A DNA stretch of 64,000 bases. It comes from an uncultured Dorea sp. Its GTDB lineage: Bacteria > Bacillota > Clostridia > Lachnospirales > Lachnospiraceae. The position numbers and the translations under genes were made by a program. The notes under the pieces were generated by a model. It was not told where the DNA came from. It worked only from the letters and a program-made list of their open reading frames with translations, and did no database searches. The stretch covers positions 16,196 through 80,195 of the forward strand of contig CAJTQA010000010.1 in the NCBI GenBank assembly GCA_910578455.1. The letters are read 5' to 3'. Shown piece by piece: positions 1 through 8,884 of this stretch; position 1 is the first letter of the stretch; each line of letters starts with the position of its first letter.

Positions 1-2
1 TG

Positions 3-905
3 GTTATTGTTGCGTACTTTGTAGTAGGAGCGATTGTGGATACCAATTCCATGTGCCATTCCATAGAGGCTCAGTTTGGCATCCCGCCTCTTGCTACCGG
101 CATTGTCTTTTCTATTCTGGCGGGAGCGGTTATCCTTGGCGGAATCAGCAGGATTTCCAATGTATGCCAGTTTCTGACTCCTTTTATGTGCGGGCTTTAT
201 GTTGCGGCCGGTCTTGGGATTATCATACTTAATATCCAGCAAGTGCCGTCTGCTTTTGCGGAAATCGTCCGAAGCGCGTTTACTCCGGCGGGCGCTACCG
301 GCGGGTTTGCAGGAACGACCTTTATGGTAATGCTGACAAAAGGCATGGCAAGGGGAATGTTTTCCAATGAGGCAGGGCTTGGCAGCTCTCCTATCATTCA
401 TGCAAGCGCGAAAGTGAGCCATCCGGTGGAACAGGGAATCTGGGGTGCGACAGAGGTCTTTGTAGATACGATTATCGTAGCGACGATCACAGGGCTTGCA
501 ATTGTGATTTCCGGCGAGTGGAAGAGCGGGCTTGACGGCGCCGCACTGACGATGAAATCCTTTGAGACGGCGCTGCCCGGCACGATAGGAAGTTACATTG
601 TTATGTTCAGTATTGTGCTGTTTGGATTTTCCTGCCTTATTTCGGCAAATTATTACTGCGAGAAGGCGGCTGAGTATCTCTTTGGGGAGAAATCGGTCAT
701 GCCTCTTCGGATCTTGTGGTGTATCTTTATTGTGATCGGCTCTGTGGGCGGTCTTGGATTTGTATGGGACCTTGCGGATACGTGCAACGGCCTGATGGCA
801 GTTCCCAACCTGATTGCGCTGGTTGCCCTGAGTCCGGTTGTAGTGAAACTGACGAGAGAATATTTTGCACAGATAAAAGAAGAAAAGAATAACGGCAATT
901 CATAA
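3..905 (+). CDS. Alanine/glycine:cation symporter (AGCS family), 5' end cut by window
   Basis: The frame is open from the window edge, so this is the C-terminal part of a longer gene (about 300 of the usual 450-480 residues). It is very hydrophobic with several membrane helices. It carries the AGCS signature around MARGMFSNEAGLGSSP, followed by HPVEQGIWGATEVFVDT, which is strongly conserved in sodium:alanine symporters. An apparent internal GTG start at 36 is not the real start. It ends 15 bases before ord. Because the neighbouring pathway releases alanine (OrtAB makes acetyl-CoA plus D-alanine), an alanine-moving role fits, but the substrate and direction are inferred. Confidence 0.9.
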   Translation, partial: VIVAYFVVGAIVDTNSMCHSIEAQFGIPPLATGIVFSILAGAVILGGISRISNVCQFLTPFMCGLYVAAGLGIIILNIQQVPSAFAEIVRSAFTPAGATGGFAGTTFMVMLTKGMARGMFSNEAGLGSSPIIHASAKVSHPVEQGIWGATEVFVDTIIVATITGLAIVISGEWKSGLDGAALTMKSFETALPGTIGSYIVMFSIVLFGFSCLISANYYCEKAAEYLFGEKSVMPLRILWCIFIVIGSVGGLGFVWDLADTCNGLMAVPNLIALVALSPVVVKLTREYFAQIKEEKNNGNS

Positions 906-920
906 GGAGGTTTAAAATCT

Positions 921-1979
921 ATGGAAAATGTAAAAGTGATTCTCTGGGGCCTTGGGGCTATGGGCGGCGGCATCGGAAGGATGCTCGCGAAGAAAAAAGG
1001 CGTAGATATTGTAGGAGCTATTGATATCGGAGAAAAGCTTGGAAAGAGCATGTATGACGTGATTCCCGGCATTGTCAGGGGAGACAGGCAGGATGTGACG
1101 GTAGGCAGCCCGGAAGAGGTAATCAAACCGGGAGCGGCAGATATCGTAGTGGTCTGCACCAATTCTTTTACAAAGGATGTGTATGACAAGCTGGTATTTG
1201 TGATGGAGCGGGGGATGAATGTCATTACCTCTGCGGAAGAGATGGCGTATCCGAAAGCGAAGGAGCCGGAGCTTACGAAGAAACTTGACGAGTACGCGAA
1301 GAAAAACGGCGTTTCCGTCATGGGTACGGGGATTAATCCTGGGCTGATCATGGACTTGCTTGTAGTTTTATGGACAGCGGCATGTGAGGAAGTGAATCAT
1401 ATTACATCCAGGAGAGTGAATTCTTTATCGCCTTTTGGGCCTGCCGTTATGGAAGAGCAGGGAATCGGCATGCCAGTGGAAGAGTTTAACAGGAGGAAAG
1501 CAGACGGCACGATGGCAGGTCATGTGGGTTTTGCGGAGTCTACGATGATGATCTGCGATGCCCTTGGCTGGAAATGGGATAGTTTCGGCCAGGATATGGA
1601 GCCGATTGTCACAGACGTTGACAGAAAGTCGCCCTATGGATTTGCGGCAAAAGGCACTGTAGCAGGCGTGGCGATGAAAGGATGGGTGGACATTGACGGC
1701 GAGAGAAAGCTTGACATGGAACATCCTCAGCAGATTGAGCCGGAGCAGGTAGGCATTCACACAGGCGACTATGTGATCATGGATTCTGTTCCCCCGGTAA
1801 ACATGGCAAATAGCCCGGAAATCGACGGGGGCATCGGAACGATGGCGATGATCATGAACTGCATCCCCCACTGCATCAATGCGGATCCGGGCGTCGTTAC
1901 CATGCTCGATATTCCGGTACCCCATGCGATTATGGGTGATTTCAGGGATTTGATCAAGGCGGATAAGAAACTTGTATAA
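921..1979 (+). CDS. ord: 2,4-diaminopentanoate dehydrogenase
   Basis: A 352-residue Rossmann-fold dehydrogenase. The nucleotide-binding motif is at the N-terminus (GLGAMGGGIGRML, about residues 10-22), followed by a DapB-like dehydrogenase body. It resembles clostridial Ord, which oxidatively deaminates (2R,4S)-2,4-diaminopentanoate to 2-amino-4-oxopentanoate with NAD(P)+. The assignment is reinforced by ortA and ortB immediately downstream, the genes for the thiolase that uses its product. The start ATG has a good Shine-Dalgarno (AAGGAGG, about 10 bases upstream). The upstream pathway enzymes (ornithine racemase, ornithine aminomutase) are not in the window. Cytoplasmic amino-acid fermentation enzyme. 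Confidence 0.92.
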   Translation: MENVKVILWGLGAMGGGIGRMLAKKKGVDIVGAIDIGEKLGKSMYDVIPGIVRGDRQDVTVGSPEEVIKPGAADIVVVCTNSFTKDVYDKLVFVMERGMNVITSAEEMAYPKAKEPELTKKLDEYAKKNGVSVMGTGINPGLIMDLLVVLWTAACEEVNHITSRRVNSLSPFGPAVMEEQGIGMPVEEFNRRKADGTMAGHVGFAESTMMICDALGWKWDSFGQDMEPIVTDVDRKSPYGFAAKGTVAGVAMKGWVDIDGERKLDMEHPQQIEPEQVGIHTGDYVIMDSVPPVNMANSPEIDGGIGTMAMIMNCIPHCINADPGVVTMLDIPVPHAIMGDFRDLIKADKKLV

Positions 1980-1999
1980 ATAGCTGCCTGTGATATAAT
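1972..1999 (+). promoter_or_regulatory. Predicted internal sigma-A promoter before ortA
   Basis: TTGTAT, 16 bases, TATAAT, with an extended -10 (TGATATAAT), overlapping the end of ord. It would let ortAB be transcribed separately from ord. Confidence 0.5.
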
Positions 2000-2028
2000 T
2001 TATGTAGGAAAGGAGTGTGGTGGTTGGT

Positions 2029-2337
2029 ATGGATCCATTTGTAAAAAAGGGAGATTGGATACAGATTGAAGATGTTGTTCTTCCGGCCGGAAAGCGCGCC
2101 CCCCAGGTTCCGGAAGATACGCAGAAGTGCGACCTTAAAATGTGGGTAAAGGGGGAGGCCCTTTCGGATGCCGAAGAAGGGGAGCTGGTTAAGATAAGGA
2201 CGACCACCGGAAGGATTGAAAAAGGGTGTCCGACAGCAGTAAATCCCGGTTACATACATGATTATGGGGAATTTCAGCCCGAACTTCTGAAAATAGAGCA
2301 CCAACTGAAACAGATTTTATTTGGGGGTGAGAGCTGA
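2029..2337 (+). CDS. ortA: 2-amino-4-oxopentanoate thiolase, alpha (small) subunit
   Basis: A small soluble protein (102 residues from ATG 2029) with the KKGDWIQIE opening and a basic/acidic beta-rich body typical of OrtA. With OrtB it forms the thiolase that cleaves 2-amino-4-oxopentanoate with CoA into acetyl-CoA and D-alanine. GTG codons at 2017 and 2020 are in frame, but they sit almost on the Shine-Dalgarno (AGGAG at 2011), so ATG 2029 is preferred. Its TGA overlaps the ATG of ortB by one base, indicating translational coupling of the two subunits. Confidence 0.88.
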   Translation: MDPFVKKGDWIQIEDVVLPAGKRAPQVPEDTQKCDLKMWVKGEALSDAEEGELVKIRTTTGRIEKGCPTAVNPGYIHDYGEFQPELLKIEHQLKQILFGGES

Positions 2338-3758
2338 TGGCGAAAGATATGTCATACGAGGCAGTCAATGCGAGAAAGAATGACATCATGAGAGACGCCA
2401 TGCGTTTAGATTATGATGATTTTGAGTATGAAGGCATCGGTTTTGATTACGAGCGGATGATGGAAGAGACAGGATACTCTATGGAAGAGATGCAGAAAAT
2501 CCAGGCAGATAACGGAGTGGGGAACACCCCTCTTCTGGAGATGCGTAATCTGACCGCGCTGGCAAGGAAGTATGCGCCGGAAGGCAAGGGCGCGAGGATA
2601 TTCATAAAGGACGAGGCATGCAACGCGTCGGGAAGTTTCAAGGCGAGGCGGGCGGCAATCTCTGTCCATCACGCAAAACGTCTCGGCTACAAGGGCGTTA
2701 TCTCCGCCACCAGCGGAAACTATGGGGCAGCGGTGGCGGCGCAGGCTGCGATGAACGGCCTGAAATGTATCGTCGTGCAGGAGTGCTATGATGACGAGAA
2801 AAAGGGCCAGCCGGAGATTTTGGAAAAACAGCGGATATGCGAAGCTTATGGAGCGGAAGTGGTTCAGCTCACGGTAGGCCCTGAGCTTTTCACTACATTT
2901 CTTGGACTGCTGGAGGAAACCGGATATTTTAATGCCTCCCTGTATACGCCTTTTGGCATCGCAGGGGTGGAAACTCTCGGGTACGAGCTGGTGATGCAGT
3001 GCCGTGAGCGGCTCGGGCGGGAACCGGATGTAGTCGTATGTACCAATGCGGGAGGCGGCAATCTCACCGGAACTGCGAGGGGAATACAGAAAGCCGGGGC
3101 AAAAAATGTGGAGATTGTGGGGGCGAGCATCGACCTTAAGGGTCTCCATATGGCGTCGGACCATGATTTTAACAGAAAGTCCTGCACGACGGGGCACACG
3201 GGATTTGCAATACCGTTTATCACATGGCCGGACCGTTCGGACTGCCCAAGGAATGCGGCGAGGACATTGAGGTACATGGACCGCTATGTTACGGTAAAAC
3301 AAGGCGAAGTGTTTTACATTACCCAGGCTCTGGCAATCCTGGAAGGATACGAGAGAGGGCCGGCGGGCAACACGTCTCTGACGGCGGCGTTTGCTCTGGC
3401 TCAGGAGATGGACCGGGATCAGGTCATCATCGTGCAGGAGACTGAATATACCGGGGCGGGCAAGCACACGATGCCTCAGCTCACCTTTGCAAAGCAGAAC
3501 GGGATCAAAGTGTCCTTCGGCAATCCGGATGAGGAGGTTCCTGGGGAAACGCTTATATTCCCCGAGGAGCCGTCCATGATACGGGCGAGGGAATACGACC
3601 TGGCGAAAGCGAAACGCTCTTATATCCACAACTGTGTAAAGAACTATAAGATGAAAAATGCAGCAGAAGAAGATATTCGGTACATTATGGAAGAGATTCG
3701 GGAAGAGCGGGAGTTTGTCGCTTGCGAGCTGAAAAAATATGGCGTGAAAGTAGATTGA
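2337..3758 (+). CDS. ortB: 2-amino-4-oxopentanoate thiolase, beta (PLP) subunit
   Basis: A 473-residue fold-type II PLP enzyme. The PLP lysine lies in ASGSFKARRA (about residue 102). Downstream, SATSGNYGAAVAAQAA and the glycine-rich NAGGGNLTG phosphate-binding loop resemble threonine-synthase-type enzymes. OrtB is the catalytic subunit of the CoA-dependent thiolase of oxidative ornithine degradation. It is the last gene of the ord-ortA-ortB unit and is followed by a hairpin and a convergent gene. Length and motifs agree with an intact OrtB. Confidence 0.92.
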   Translation: MAKDMSYEAVNARKNDIMRDAMRLDYDDFEYEGIGFDYERMMEETGYSMEEMQKIQADNGVGNTPLLEMRNLTALARKYAPEGKGARIFIKDEACNASGSFKARRAAISVHHAKRLGYKGVISATSGNYGAAVAAQAAMNGLKCIVVQECYDDEKKGQPEILEKQRICEAYGAEVVQLTVGPELFTTFLGLLEETGYFNASLYTPFGIAGVETLGYELVMQCRERLGREPDVVVCTNAGGGNLTGTARGIQKAGAKNVEIVGASIDLKGLHMASDHDFNRKSCTTGHTGFAIPFITWPDRSDCPRNAARTLRYMDRYVTVKQGEVFYITQALAILEGYERGPAGNTSLTAAFALAQEMDRDQVIIVQETEYTGAGKHTMPQLTFAKQNGIKVSFGNPDEEVPGETLIFPEEPSMIRAREYDLAKAKRSYIHNCVKNYKMKNAAEEDIRYIMEEIREEREFVACELKKYGVKVD

Positions 3759-3796
3759 TAGATAGACACTTTATATATGGACATTTATCTGTGGAA

Positions 3797-3835
3797 CCGC
3801 CGCATGAATGATTGGATAGATCATTGGTGCGGCGG
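3797..3835. terminator. Hairpin between convergent genes
   Basis: A long stem (CCGCCGCA/TGCGGCGG extended by eight more positions with one mismatch, 7-base loop) lies between ortB and the convergent ABC ATPase gene. There is no clear T-run on either strand, so it may end both transcripts with factor help or protect their 3' ends. Confidence 0.45.
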
Positions 3836-3875
3836 CATTCGCCCAAAAGAACAGATTTGTATGAACTTGCTATGA

Positions 3876-4751
3876 TTACCGTTCTTTATTTGCAATATAA
3901 ATGTAAGCATCTTCAAGCGTTGCCTGACAGGAACTGCATTCAATTTGAGGCGGCGTTTCGCTGATTAATTTCAAACTTAATTCGCCTCCTGCATACTGTT
4001 TCGATGAAACATGATACTTTTCCTCCAGCTCTCTTGCCGCTCCTTCATCCTTTACTTTGCAGATCCAGACATGGCCTTCGGCCTGTTCCAGCAGTTCCCT
4101 CATGTTTCCGGAATAAAGAAATTCCCCCTTTTTCATAACCGCAAGCTGACTGCAGGACGCTGCCAGGTCTTCCACTACATGGGTCGAGAACAAAACAGTA
4201 CGTCCTTCTGAAAAATCAACCAGCAGATTCCGGATACGGATACGTTTCTTAGGGTCTAATCCAGTTGTGGGTTCATCGGCAATTAAAAATTCCGGTTCAT
4301 TTAAAAGCGCCTGAATAAGTCCGACTCTCCGTTTCATGCCGCCTGATAATTGTCTCATCTTCTTTCTTCGGTGATCTGACAGGCCTGTCTTTTCAAGGTA
4401 ATCGCTGATGCGTTCTTTGCAGGCATGCCGGGGGATGCCGGATAAGCTGCCCATATGTTCCAGACACTTCTGTACTGTAAGGCTCGGATAGAGGTCAATC
4501 TCCTGCGGCAGATAGCCTATTTTTTTACGTATTTTTTCAAAATTTCCCTCGCTGTAGAATATTCCGTCTAAAGTCACCGTTCCGCTGGTCGGTGATAACA
4601 CAGTTGCAAGAACCCGCATAAGCGTTGTTTTCCCAGCTCCGTTTTCACCCAGCAGACCAAAGATTCCCTTTGGGATTTCCAAATCAGCATGATGGATTGC
4701 TGTTATTTTATTCTTAAATGTTACTGTTAAATTTTCTATCTTAATTCCCAT
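3876..4751 (-). CDS. ABC transporter ATP-binding protein
   Basis: A 291-residue ATPase with Walker A (GENGAGKTT, about residues 36-44), Q-loop (YLPQE), signature (LSGGMKRR) and Walker B (FLIADEPTTGLD), then a C-terminal extension typical of DrrA/CcmA-type exporters. The ATG at 4751 is chosen over 4772 because it has an AGAGG Shine-Dalgarno eight bases upstream and lies four bases after the permease stop. It pairs with the membrane protein at 4756-5427. The upstream two-component genes are on the same strand but separated by a terminator. Substrate unknown. Confidence 0.85.
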   Translation of the reverse strand: MGIKIENLTVTFKNKITAIHHADLEIPKGIFGLLGENGAGKTTLMRVLATVLSPTSGTVTLDGIFYSEGNFEKIRKKIGYLPQEIDLYPSLTVQKCLEHMGSLSGIPRHACKERISDYLEKTGLSDHRRKKMRQLSGGMKRRVGLIQALLNEPEFLIADEPTTGLDPKKRIRIRNLLVDFSEGRTVLFSTHVVEDLAASCSQLAVMKKGEFLYSGNMRELLEQAEGHVWICKVKDEGAARELEEKYHVSSKQYAGGELSLKLISETPPQIECSSCQATLEDAYIYIANKER

Positions 4752-4755
4752 CGTC

Positions 4756-5427
4756 TCAACCTCTTTTCTCAATGATTTCAGGCAGCGCCGCCGCTGTCAG
4801 GAACCCTATGAAGATACAAAGTAATTTTCCCCGCAGCCAATAAAAACCGCCGCCGTTTTCTAACTCCCTGAATGTATAGGAAAATAAATTCCATGCTCCG
4901 AAACATCTGTCGCCGATACTGGAATTTGTAATCATCCACAGCATCAGGCAGATGCCGATTCCAATCCACATATTCCGAAACAGGCAGGAAAGCAGATTTG
5001 ATAAAAGGCCCCAGAATCCGAGCGTGACAGCGATAGCGGCAAAAAATACAAGGAACTGGCATATTTCACTTTCTGGATCGCTTTGCCCCATTCCGTTCAT
5101 TTTTGGGTTTTGGAATAGAAAAAATAATCCATATGAGGCAGCTGCGACAGCTAATAAGAATATTTCCTGTACTACAATCCGTCTGTAAATAGAATTTGTT
5201 CTTTTTTTCATGGGGCGCAGCCGCCAGACTTCTGAGCGCCTGCTTACAATTTCCTGCGTATAGGTATCTGCGCAGAATGTCAGAGACAGTATCGCCATCG
5301 GCGGTTCTAAGGCAATCCCAATCTCGGCAGAGTAAGTTATCCCTCTGACAAGACTCAGAATTACGGCAAAAAATATTGCATAAGCCTGTTTTTGAAAGGT
5401 CAGGAAGATCTTCATTTCCTGCATCAA
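4756..5427 (-). CDS. Membrane protein, probable ABC permease subunit
   Basis: A 223-residue hydrophobic protein with about six predicted membrane segments and no recognised enzymatic motif. It is followed at four bases by an ABC ATPase, so it is the likely membrane partner. The gene opens with TTG then ATG (5424); AGGAGG lies eight bases before the TTG, so either could initiate. The C-terminus ends with a positively charged tail. Family not identified beyond ABC-2-like permease; substrate unknown. Confidence 0.6.
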   Translation of the reverse strand: MMQEMKIFLTFQKQAYAIFFAVILSLVRGITYSAEIGIALEPPMAILSLTFCADTYTQEIVSRRSEVWRLRPMKKRTNSIYRRIVVQEIFLLAVAAASYGLFFLFQNPKMNGMGQSDPESEICQFLVFFAAIAVTLGFWGLLSNLLSCLFRNMWIGIGICLMLWMITNSSIGDRCFGAWNLFSYTFRELENGGGFYWLRGKLLCIFIGFLTAAALPEIIEKRG

Positions 5428-5500
5428 TATACCCGCCTCCTAGTTGGTTCTTGATAGCTCCATTGTAAAAGAAAAATCACTATAGAAGGACAACCAAAAG

Positions 5501-5530
5501 AAAAATGCCGGATCACCTATGTAATCCGGC
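5501..5530 (-). terminator. Intrinsic terminator after histidine kinase
   Basis: Read on the minus strand: GCCGGAT, 10-base loop, ATCCGGC, then ATTTTTCTTTT. It overlaps the last codons of the kinase gene and separates the two-component genes from the ABC pair. Confidence 0.75.
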
Positions 5531-6650
5531 GGAATATTGCCGTTACCACAGCCCCTCCATGCTCATCATTTCCTAAAACTAATCTTCCCCCGTGCTTTTC
5601 GCAGTACAGTCTGCTGATATACATTCCAATTCCTGCATGCTTTAAGCTGTCTTTAACATTCTGCCTGTAGAAAGCTTCCGTAATTTTTCCCTCATCTTCC
5701 CGAAAGCCGTCGCCGTCATCCCGGACACAGATGCTTAATTCCGAATATCCTGCCGTCACCATGATTCCGATTTTCTTTTTCCCATAACGGAGGGCATTTG
5801 ACAGGAGATTTTCCGCTACCTCCAAAATGATTGCTCTGTCGCCGTAAAAGACCTTCCCTGATTCCCGCGCCTGCAGTATGCATTGTTTTCCATATTCCTT
5901 TTCTAAAATCGCAAGCTCTGCCCGGATATCTTCCTCCAACTGTCTGGCGGATATTTCCTCCGAGGCCGGCTCCCGGCTTTCCAGGCTGCTCATCTTCCGC
6001 ATGGTTTCCACAAAAGCATCCATACGCTCAATCTGGCGTCCGCTTTCTGACAGCATCTCCATCGCCTGTCCTATATCTGCATCCGTGCCTGACAGATGCT
6101 CCGTCAGCATTTCCTGATACCCCTTCAAGACGGACAGCGGAGAGCGTATGTCATGTGCGATAGCCGCCCGCAGCATTTTTTCTTCTTCAACCGCTCGCCA
6201 TAATATCTGATTATTTCTGGCAAGAGCCTTTCGCATCTGTTCAAACTCCTTGCAAAGTACGCCCAGCTCATCCTGATTTTCATAAGCAATACTGAAATCC
6301 AAATGATTTGCGGCAATTTTTTTTGAGGCCAGTTCCAGCTCTTCAACCGGCCTTTTCAGCTTGTTCCGGTAAAAGAGGAAAACTGCTCCGCAGCTTAAAG
6401 CCATGGACAGGATCAATACAGTATAAGTCTGCAGAAAATCACAGAGCTCTGATATGAAATGGTCTGACGGTGTCATCTCATAAGAGCTTGGCCTTGGAAT
6501 ATCTGCCACATAATCAGAGCCTTCGCGTTCCACAGCTTTAAAATACGCCTCCTCATCTACATAATTCCACCAGACTTGCATCTGAGTCTGCTCTGCAATC
6601 CTGCCAATGGCGGCCGAGAGGAAAAAACCGAAAAATAAAGCAGCAGCCAT
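5517..6650 (-). CDS. Sensor histidine kinase (two-component system)
   Basis: A 377-residue kinase. It has an N-terminal membrane segment, an extracytoplasmic stretch to about residue 65, a second membrane helix, a HAMP-like linker, HisKA with the phospho-accepting His in AHDIRSPL, and HATPase_c with N box (ENLLSNALRYG) and G box (DDGDGF, GIGMYISRLYCEKHGG). Between the regulator stop and ATG 6650 the frame stays open and reads NKKSIREKNNFLY, a plausible cytoplasmic tail, but has no usual start codon. The natural start may therefore have been lost. The partner response regulator just upstream is frameshifted, so the system may be decaying. Confidence 0.8.
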   Translation of the reverse strand: MAAALFFGFFLSAAIGRIAEQTQMQVWWNYVDEEAYFKAVEREGSDYVADIPRPSSYEMTPSDHFISELCDFLQTYTVLILSMALSCGAVFLFYRNKLKRPVEELELASKKIAANHLDFSIAYENQDELGVLCKEFEQMRKALARNNQILWRAVEEEKMLRAAIAHDIRSPLSVLKGYQEMLTEHLSGTDADIGQAMEMLSESGRQIERMDAFVETMRKMSSLESREPASEEISARQLEEDIRAELAILEKEYGKQCILQARESGKVFYGDRAIILEVAENLLSNALRYGKKKIGIMVTAGYSELSICVRDDGDGFREDEGKITEAFYRQNVKDSLKHAGIGMYISRLYCEKHGGRLVLGNDEHGGAVVTAIFRRIT

Positions 6651-6684
6651 ATATAAAAAATTGTTTTTCTCACGGATAGATTTC

Positions 6685-7337
6685 TTATTTTATCCATCGG
6701 TAGCCCATCCCCCATACAGTTTCTATATATTCATTTTCCGTATATTGCCGGAACTTTTTCCTGATTCTGCGGATTAGCTCTGTAATTACCCTGCTGTCAC
6801 CCTCTGCATCGTATCCGCAGACTTTCTCATAAATCCTGTCTTTATCAAAAACCATTCCCGGATTCATAGACAGAAATTCAATGATTCCGTATTCTGTTTT
6901 TGTCAGATCCAGATAATCTGTGCGAATCTGCACAGTTTTTGCTTTATAATCAATAGACAGCTCATCTTGAAAACAGCACCATGTCCTTTCTTTTCGCCGT
7001 GTCTCACGTTTCAGGTGCGCCTGAATCCTTGCGTCAAGCTCTTTCAGGCTGAATGGTTTTAAAAAAGGCCGTTTACAACATCCTGTTCGTCTACCCGGGC
7101 AGTCAAAAATAAAATAGGGCAGGTTACCTTATCCCGTATCCGCCGGCATACCTCTATCCCGTCAATTTCCGGCATATTTACATCCAGCAGTATGATATCC
7201 GGCTGTAGTTTTATTTTGCTTAATCCTTCCGCCCCATTTTCTGCCGCGATGATTTCATATTGTTTCATTGCAAAATATTTTCTCAGCATTTTGAGTAGTT
7301 CGGCGTCATCATCAATAATCAATATTTTGTAAGCCAT
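6685..7337 (-). pseudogene. OmpR-type response regulator broken by deletion/frameshift
   Basis: The receiver part starts at ATG 7337 (AGGAG Shine-Dalgarno) with IIDDD and phospho-acceptor LLDVNMPEIDG. It runs to LTARVDEQDVVNGLF, where a T6 run leads into TAA at about 7056-7060. In the next frame the protein resumes at once with LKPFSLKELDARI and continues through an intact winged-helix domain to VWGMGYRWIK. The usual G-A/G-DDY segment between these parts is absent, so about 20 bases plus a frame appear to be missing. This would remove the conserved loop before the receiver Lys. Either a true pseudogene or an assembly error at the homopolymer. Confidence 0.8.
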
Positions 7338-7446
7338 TTTTGCTCCTTCTTCCTGACAGGACTGTTTCTTGATTTTTGTTTTGCCGTTATGCATATAAAT
7401 ATACTATACAAATCCCAACAAATAAACAACATAAATGCCACTCCAT

Positions 7447-7475
7447 TTGATATTTGCGCCGAAATAGAGTATGAT
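7447..7475 (+). promoter_or_regulatory. Sigma-A promoter of yaaA
   Basis: TTGATA, 17 bases, TATGAT. Transcription would begin near 7482, downstream of the apparent upstream start codon at 7471, which supports ATG 7507 as the yaaA start. Confidence 0.65.
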
Positions 7476-7506
7476 AAACAAAAATTGGAGGTACATAAAA
7501 AACGCA

Positions 7507-8307
7507 ATGCAGATTATCATTTCACCGGCTAAGAAAATGAACACAGATACAGATATATTCCATTATAAGCAGCTCCCCGCGCTTTTGGGAGAGGCTGAGG
7601 AGCTGCTGTGCTGGATGCGGACGCTTTCCTTTGAAGAGCTTAAAGCTTTGTGGGGCTGCAATGAGAAGATCGCAGAGCTGAATTACCGCCGCGTCCGAGA
7701 GATGGACCTGCGGGGAGGCCTGACTCCTGCCCTCATATCCTACGAAGGGATTCAGTATCAGCATATGGCGCCGAAAGTCTTCACCCGGAGGGAGTGGGAT
7801 TACGCGGAGGAACATCTTTGGATTCTGTCCGGATTCTACGGAGCGTTAAGGCCGCTTGACGGGGTAAGCCCCTACCGGCTGGAGATGCAGGCGAAAGCGA
7901 AGGCGGGAGGGGCGAAGGATCTCTACGATTACTGGGGAGGGCGTCTTTATGAGAAAGTAAAAGAAGGAGACGGAGTGCTCGTCAATCTCGCCTCAAAGGA
8001 ATACTCAAAATGCATCGAGCGGTATCTGAAACCGGAGGATCGATTTCTTACATGCGTTTTTGGGGAATGGAAGGACGGAAAAGTCATCCAGAAAGGAACG
8101 CAGGCGAAGATGGCAAGGGGTGAGATGGTGCGGTTTATGGCGGAAAACGGGGTTGTCAGCCCGGAGGAGATAAAAAAATTCTCCCGCCTTGGATATTGCT
8201 TTTCGGAAAGGATGTCTTCAGAATGGGAATACGTATTTGTAAGGAATCCCTTGCCTGCATCCCTAAATACTACCGAAAATACATCCCGGGAAGTATGGAA
8301 TTTATGA
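7507..8307 (+). CDS. yaaA: Peroxide stress protein YaaA (DUF328/UPF0246)
   Basis: A 266-residue protein beginning MQIIISPAKKM, the conserved opening of YaaA, and carrying the family blocks GFYGALRPLDGVSPYRLEM and VNLASKEYSK. In E. coli YaaA lowers intracellular free iron during peroxide stress and binds DNA; the role in clostridia is not shown here. ATG 7507 is chosen because the N-terminus matches the family and the promoter lies just upstream; the GGAGG is 15 bases away, slightly long. The last residues (about 250-266) look poorly conserved. Single-gene unit, divergent from the broken two-component genes. Confidence 0.9.
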   Translation: MQIIISPAKKMNTDTDIFHYKQLPALLGEAEELLCWMRTLSFEELKALWGCNEKIAELNYRRVREMDLRGGLTPALISYEGIQYQHMAPKVFTRREWDYAEEHLWILSGFYGALRPLDGVSPYRLEMQAKAKAGGAKDLYDYWGGRLYEKVKEGDGVLVNLASKEYSKCIERYLKPEDRFLTCVFGEWKDGKVIQKGTQAKMARGEMVRFMAENGVVSPEEIKKFSRLGYCFSERMSSEWEYVFVRNPLPASLNTTENTSREVWNL

Positions 8308-8368
8308 CGCTGATTTGCTACAATGGCGTCAGCCAGATGAGGCAAAGATGAAAATGGAGGTATGAGTT

Positions 8369-8878
8369 ATGTATATTGTTTCTGTTTTGGCAGTAATCGT
8401 CGTAAGCTGGTATTTGGCGGATGCACAGGGTATGGGGGATATAACGTGGATTGCGGATCCTGTGACGGTTATTGTGATGGCGCTGTTTGTTTTTACGATA
8501 TTGCTGGGGGCAGGATTTTTAAAGGACTTTAATAATGCTTTCCGCTTAGGGTTATGGAAAGGACGGGGCGGCGAGTCGGTTAATGAGCTGAAACGTGCTA
8601 TAGAGGCAGTGTGCCTAGTCAGAAAGATTCTTGTCGCGGCGGGGGCGTTTTTGCTGTTTTTTGAACTGACGCAGATTCTGGTAACTATGGATCTGTCAGC
8701 AAGTATAGGTTATATGCTGTCTACGGGGTTTAGGGCGCCTGCCTGTGCATCTGCGGTAATACTCATGCTGCTGCCGATGGAGAGTACGCTGAAGATGAAA
8801 TTGTGGAACCTTCAGGAAGACCGGAAACTGCAAGTGGAATCTGAAAATCAGGAAAGCACGGATGCACAGAAGGAGTAA
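8369..8878 (+). CDS. Membrane protein of unknown function, partner of membrane LuxR regulator
   Basis: A 169-residue protein with about four hydrophobic helices (residues about 1-20, 28-50, 90-115 and 125-145) and a charged C-terminal tail. The N-terminal half recalls the first helices of MotA-like proteins (DPVTVIVMALF, then FLKDFNNAFRLGLW), but the proton-channel region is not present, so I do not call it MotA. It is followed after six bases by a membrane-tethered LuxR-type regulator, suggesting a sensory pair. GGAGG precedes the ATG. Function unknown. Confidence 0.65.
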   Translation: MYIVSVLAVIVVSWYLADAQGMGDITWIADPVTVIVMALFVFTILLGAGFLKDFNNAFRLGLWKGRGGESVNELKRAIEAVCLVRKILVAAGAFLLFFELTQILVTMDLSASIGYMLSTGFRAPACASAVILMLLPMESTLKMKLWNLQEDRKLQVESENQESTDAQKE

Positions 8879-8884
8879 CCGGTT

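Noticed and set aside
653..2207. Minus-strand ORFs opposite ord and the symporter
   Set aside because: They lie fully over well-supported genes and lack ribosome sites or family motifs.
2406..3629. Long minus-strand ORF opposite ortB (407 codons)
   Set aside because: Shadow frame of a well-supported gene; it has no recognisable domain and its composition is that of a reversed coding strand.
8369..8878. MotA flagellar motor protein
   Set aside because: Only a faint likeness in the first helices; too short, without the proton-channel region or a MotB neighbour.
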